NCBI GenBank assembly: GCA_003265975.1
Contig: QFBU01000018.1
Location: 1 to 25,378 of the forward strand
Source of the DNA: Candidatus Marinamargulisbacteria bacterium SCGC AAA071-K20
GTDB lineage: Bacteria > Margulisbacteria > Marinamargulisbacteria > GCA-2716485 > AAA071-K20
Direction of reading: 5' to 3'
DNA: 25,378 nucleotides
Shown: piece by piece, positions 23,115 through 25,378 of the stretch
How positions within the stretch are numbered: the first letter of the stretch is position 1
Layout: every line of letters starts with the position of its first letter
Made by a program: the position numbers and the translations under genes
Notes under the pieces: model-generated
Seen by the model: only the letters and a program-made list of their open reading frames with translations
Told to the model about the DNA's origin: nothing
Database searches by the model: none

Positions 23115-23864
23115 ATGATTTATAAAATAATTGAACAATGGCAGGCTGATATTCCCTGGGGAAGGATATTAGATGCAGGAACAGGTGAACAGTCTTTAAC
23201 CTGGGCATTATCTCTTGCTTCTGAGTCCATAACTGCAGTTACTGGAAGCCAAGATTACTATAAAGAACTCAACCAAAATCTTAAACTAAGTGAAAATCAA
23301 CAACTTATTGTTGATAATTGGACCAATAATTCCCTTTTAAGTGAGGAGATATTTGATACAGTACTTGTTGATTATTTATTAGGTGCTGTAGATGGGTTTT
23401 CCCCTTATTTTCAAAATAACTTACTTCACCGATTGAAACGACACTTATCGACCGAAGGAAATCTTTATTTTATCGGACTTGAACCGTTTCCTGATTATTC
23501 CGAAAACAAAGGTGACCAACTGCTCATTAAACTTGCTAAGTTACGAGATGCCTGCATTTTACTTGCTGGGCATCGATGTTACAGAGAATATCCGCTGGAA
23601 TGGGTACAAACTGAACTTGTTAAAAATGGATTTGAAATTATTAAAACAAAACCGTTTTTTAATCAATTTGGAATGCCTTATGTAAACTCTCAATTAAATG
23701 TCGCTCGCTCAAAACTTCCATTCATTCAAAATGGCAAACTAAATAAAGAAATATCAGATCATACTCAAACAATTGAAAAGGAGATTGAGACTCATATACA
23801 AGAATATGGACCTATTTCATTTGGATTTGATTACCTAATTCAGGCTAAAAGGAGGAAAGAATAA
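23115..23864 (+). CDS. class I SAM-dependent methyltransferase, divergent from zur
   Basis: About 249 residues. Motif I ILDAGTGEQSLTWAL near 18-32, an acidic segment after the second strand, and FDTVLVDYLLGAVDG as the post-II/motif IV region. The C-terminal half has LLAGHRCYREYPLEWVQTEL and a lysine-rich end. Substrate unknown; it does not look like an RNA or ArsM methylase. AGGA (23106-23109) sits five bases before the ATG at 23115, so I prefer this to the ATG at 23109, which would place the site against the start codon. It heads a three-gene unit; the next gene starts two bases after its stop. Confidence 0.75.
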   Translation: MIYKIIEQWQADIPWGRILDAGTGEQSLTWALSLASESITAVTGSQDYYKELNQNLKLSENQQLIVDNWTNNSLLSEEIFDTVLVDYLLGAVDGFSPYFQNNLLHRLKRHLSTEGNLYFIGLEPFPDYSENKGDQLLIKLAKLRDACILLAGHRCYREYPLEWVQTELVKNGFEIIKTKPFFNQFGMPYVNSQLNVARSKLPFIQNGKLNKEISDHTQTIEKEIETHIQEYGPISFGFDYLIQAKRRKE

Positions 23865-23866
23865 AA

Positions 23867-24208
23867 ATGGCAAATCAAAATGGAAAAGTATCCCAAATCA
23901 AAAATGAGTTAAAAAACATAAGTATGTTTTCTAGCGAACAGAATAAACAAATTCAAAACATTAAAAGTGAAATATATATGTTGTCTGATGTTTGTAAAAA
24001 AGAATCTGAACTATTTAAAACTAAATTTGGAAATGAATGGAAAAATTTGGCGTCAGTGCAACATACACTTAAGGTTATAAACACTAATCTTTTGCTTCTG
24101 AATAAAAAAATCGAATTGAGTGATACCTTTATTGCAGACATCTATGGTCGCTTAACTAAGATAAGCACTCTAATTGAAGATTCCGTTTCATTAGATGAAG
24201 TTAAATAA
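23867..24208 (+). CDS. small coiled-coil protein
   Basis: 113 residues, hydrophilic and almost entirely helical in appearance, with heptad-like spacing of Ile, Leu and Val in IKNELKNISMF, IQNIKSEIYMLSDV and VINTNLLLLNKKIEL. No signal peptide, no membrane helix, one Cys. GGAGG lies 11 bases before the ATG, somewhat far but strong. It sits between the methyltransferase and the repeat protein, 2 and 5 bases from them, so it is probably co-translated. It could be a chaperone or assembly partner of the large repeat protein, like small coiled-coil proteins beside secreted substrates; that is a guess. No family recognised. Confidence 0.65.
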   Translation: MANQNGKVSQIKNELKNISMFSSEQNKQIQNIKSEIYMLSDVCKKESELFKTKFGNEWKNLASVQHTLKVINTNLLLLNKKIELSDTFIADIYGRLTKISTLIEDSVSLDEVK

Positions 24209-24213
24209 ATCTT

Positions 24214-25378
24214 ATGAGTAACGGAGTTGTACAATTTGCACCTAGTATTTCACACCGTCATCATCATAGTACAGTTCAGGAACAAAAATCACCTGCAAAA
24301 ACAGAAATTAAAGCGCCCTCTATTAGAGTAGAGCAGGCACAGTTTAGGCCCGATCATGTTTCCAATGCTTTAAAAGGTGGAGATGCTTCTACTAAGGAAG
24401 TTGCTCATCATAACACTTCTAAACAGCATGTATGCGGAGGTGGTTGTGAACATTCCCATAAGCACAATGCCCATAAGACTGACCAACCACATGCCCATAC
24501 GCATACAGCAGAACTAACAAAGCCACTCCATCACGAACATGCGAATCAAGGCCATGTTTGCGGAGGTGGTTGTGAACATTCCCATAAGCACAATGCCCAT
24601 ACGACTGACCAACCACATGCCCATACGCATACAGCAGAGCTAACACAGCCACTCCATCACGAACATGCGAATCAAGGTCATGTTTGCGGTGGTGGTTGTG
24701 AGCATTCCCATAAGCACAATGCCCATAAGACTGACCAACCACACACACATACAGCAGATCCATCAGAAAACATTCATGCTAAACCCTCTGTTTTGAGCGG
24801 AGCTGGCGTTTCAGATATCTTTTCTGAGATGGGAGTAAAGCCATTATCGTTGATCGTTTCTGGCCCATCTTTAATGGATTCACAGGATGCTGTAATTGTT
24901 TTGTCATCAGCACCTTATCAACACACTGGCGTGGCTTCTATACAAACTTATACCTCTAATCAAACAATGCTACATCAATCTTCTCTCGCTTCTCGTAGCG
25001 AAATATCGGAACAGATTAACGCAGTTATTTCAACCGTTTCTGAGCAAGTTCCGCAAGCGTCTCAAGCCGCCACACAAGCTATTTCTAACGTGGCTACCCA
25101 GGCTCCCAAGGCTACTCAAATCGTGGCTCAAACAATTGCTACGGTCGCACAACAAGCACCACAAGCCGCTCAGGCTGTTGCCCAAGCTATTTCTAATGTG
25201 GCTACTCAAGAGCCTAAAGCGATTCAAATCGTGGATCAAGCAATTGCAACTGTCGCACAACATGTACCTCAAGCCACGAACACTGTAGCCCAAGCTATTT
25301 CTAATGTGGCTACTCAAGCTCCTAAGGCTACTCAAATCGTGGCTCAAACAATTGCTACGGTCGCACAACAAGCACCAC
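24214..25378 (+). CDS. large His/Cys-repeat and 18-residue-repeat protein (3' end beyond window)
   Basis: Open from ATG 24214 to the window end: 388 codons without a stop. Residues 1-71: short linker with HRHHH near the start and no signal peptide. Residues 72 to about 181: three repeats of up to 42 residues, each opening HVCGGGCEHSHKHNAH and continuing with HAHTHTA and LHHEHANQG; each full unit has 14 His and 2 Cys. Residues about 182-270: a non-repeated region with LSGAGVSDIFSEMGVKPLS. From residue 271: 18-residue repeats of the type AISNVATQAPKATQIVAQ alternating with TIATVAQQAPQAAQAVAQ, still running at the edge. The His/Cys repeats should bind zinc or a similar metal. The reading is supported by synonymous differences between repeats. 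Function unknown; a metal store, sink or exported surface protein are options. The ribosome site is weak, so translation may be coupled to the gene before. Confidence 0.8.
   Translation, partial: MSNGVVQFAPSISHRHHHSTVQEQKSPAKTEIKAPSIRVEQAQFRPDHVSNALKGGDASTKEVAHHNTSKQHVCGGGCEHSHKHNAHKTDQPHAHTHTAELTKPLHHEHANQGHVCGGGCEHSHKHNAHTTDQPHAHTHTAELTQPLHHEHANQGHVCGGGCEHSHKHNAHKTDQPHTHTADPSENIHAKPSVLSGAGVSDIFSEMGVKPLSLIVSGPSLMDSQDAVIVLSSAPYQHTGVASIQTYTSNQTMLHQSSLASRSEISEQINAVISTVSEQVPQASQAATQAISNVATQAPKATQIVAQTIATVAQQAPQAAQAVAQAISNVATQEPKAIQIVDQAIATVAQHVPQATNTVAQAISNVATQAPKATQIVAQTIATVAQQAP
24427..24756 (+). repeat. 126-bp tandem repeats (42 residues, His/Cys-rich), two full and one partial
   Basis: Units at 24427-24552, 24553-24678 and 24679-24756 (the last is shorter, losing two residues and the LHHEH tail). 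Units 1 and 2 differ at five of 126 positions by my count, some of these silent, which points to recent duplication under protein-level constraint. Confidence 0.92.
25024..25378 (+). repeat. 54-bp repeats (18 residues), in a 108-bp higher-order pattern
   Basis: Units begin at 25024, 25078, 25132, 25186, 25240, 25294 and 25348 (cut at the edge). Each codes for 18 residues with a Pro at position 10 and Gln at 8, 14 and/or 18. Odd and even units form two types, so the larger repeat is 108 bp; 25078-25162 and 25294-25378 are nearly identical, with few and mostly silent changes. Confidence 0.92.

Noticed and set aside
24419..25371. Long open frames on the minus strand and in another plus frame across the repeat gene
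   Set aside because: They are mirror images of the repeats in the real plus-strand gene, have improbable Tyr/Gly/His or Leu/Ser/Arg compositions and lack ribosome sites. The silent differences between repeats fit only the frame from 24214.
24427..25378. CRISPR-like array suggested by regularly spaced repeats
   Set aside because: The repeats are contiguous, have no unique spacers, and keep a protein frame in multiples of 18 or 42 codons.
1..25378. tRNA, rRNA or riboswitch genes
   Set aside because: I looked for cloverleaf-like GC-rich arms and the conserved TTCGA/TTCAA loops with matching stems and saw none; I cannot run a covariance search, so a diverged small RNA could be missed.

Overview
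The window is about 25 kb of AT-rich DNA from a Gram-negative bacterium, shown by signal-peptide proteins and a periplasmic zinc-binding protein. Several families here are common in gammaproteobacteria (the zrg-type zinc operon, the HsdR remnant, the small protein family at 18.2 kb). Others, such as type III glutamine synthetase and the lipase maturation factor, are more scattered. I cannot assign a genus.

Region 1 (about 7-7025, minus strand) is a compact eight-gene arsenosugar operon. In transcription order it holds a TVP38/TMEM64 membrane protein, a MerA-like FAD disulfide oxidoreductase, the radical SAM enzyme ArsS, a DUF547 exported protein, the arsenosugar-associated transferases TIGR04283 and TIGR04282, an MTA-type phosphorylase and the arsenite methyltransferase ArsM. 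From the oxidoreductase onward every gene overlaps the next or lies within about 11 nt of it. Inferred chemistry: ArsM dimethylates arsenite, ArsS adds 5'-deoxyadenosyl from SAM, the phosphorylase removes adenine, and the transferases finish the sugar.

Region 2 (about 7026-12394) is a patchwork. A lipase maturation factor gene is split by a frameshift, and a 49-bp piece of it is duplicated 810 bp away, next to a decayed small gene with a good promoter and ribosome site. Next come a 2-oxoadipate dioxygenase-like gene (DUF1338) and pdxH, then a C-terminally short birA. A Tn3-family remnant follows, whose terminal repeat interrupts a small reading frame.

Region 3 (12325-17684) is metabolic: type III glutamine synthetase behind a near-consensus promoter, a VOC protein, a four-helix membrane protein, and convergent monomeric NADP-isocitrate dehydrogenase.

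Region 4 (17685-19249) is a decayed junction. It has a frameshifted conserved hypothetical gene, the 3' end of a type I restriction hsdR gene with an internal stop, and three GC-rich 9-bp-stem hairpins, two of which share the same eight-base loop.

Region 5 (19249-25378) is a zinc-starvation locus. A leftward operon runs zur, zrgA-like DUF2796 gene, MerC-like membrane protein, ABC ATPase, FtsX/MacB-like permease, DUF3299 protein. A 13-bp perfect palindrome sits at the predicted start of zur transcription. Divergent from it runs an undescribed-looking three-gene unit: a SAM-dependent methyltransferase, a small coiled-coil protein, and a large protein, cut by the window edge, made of 42-residue His/Cys repeats followed by 18-residue Ala/Gln/Val repeats. 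This unit is the best candidate for new biology in the window.
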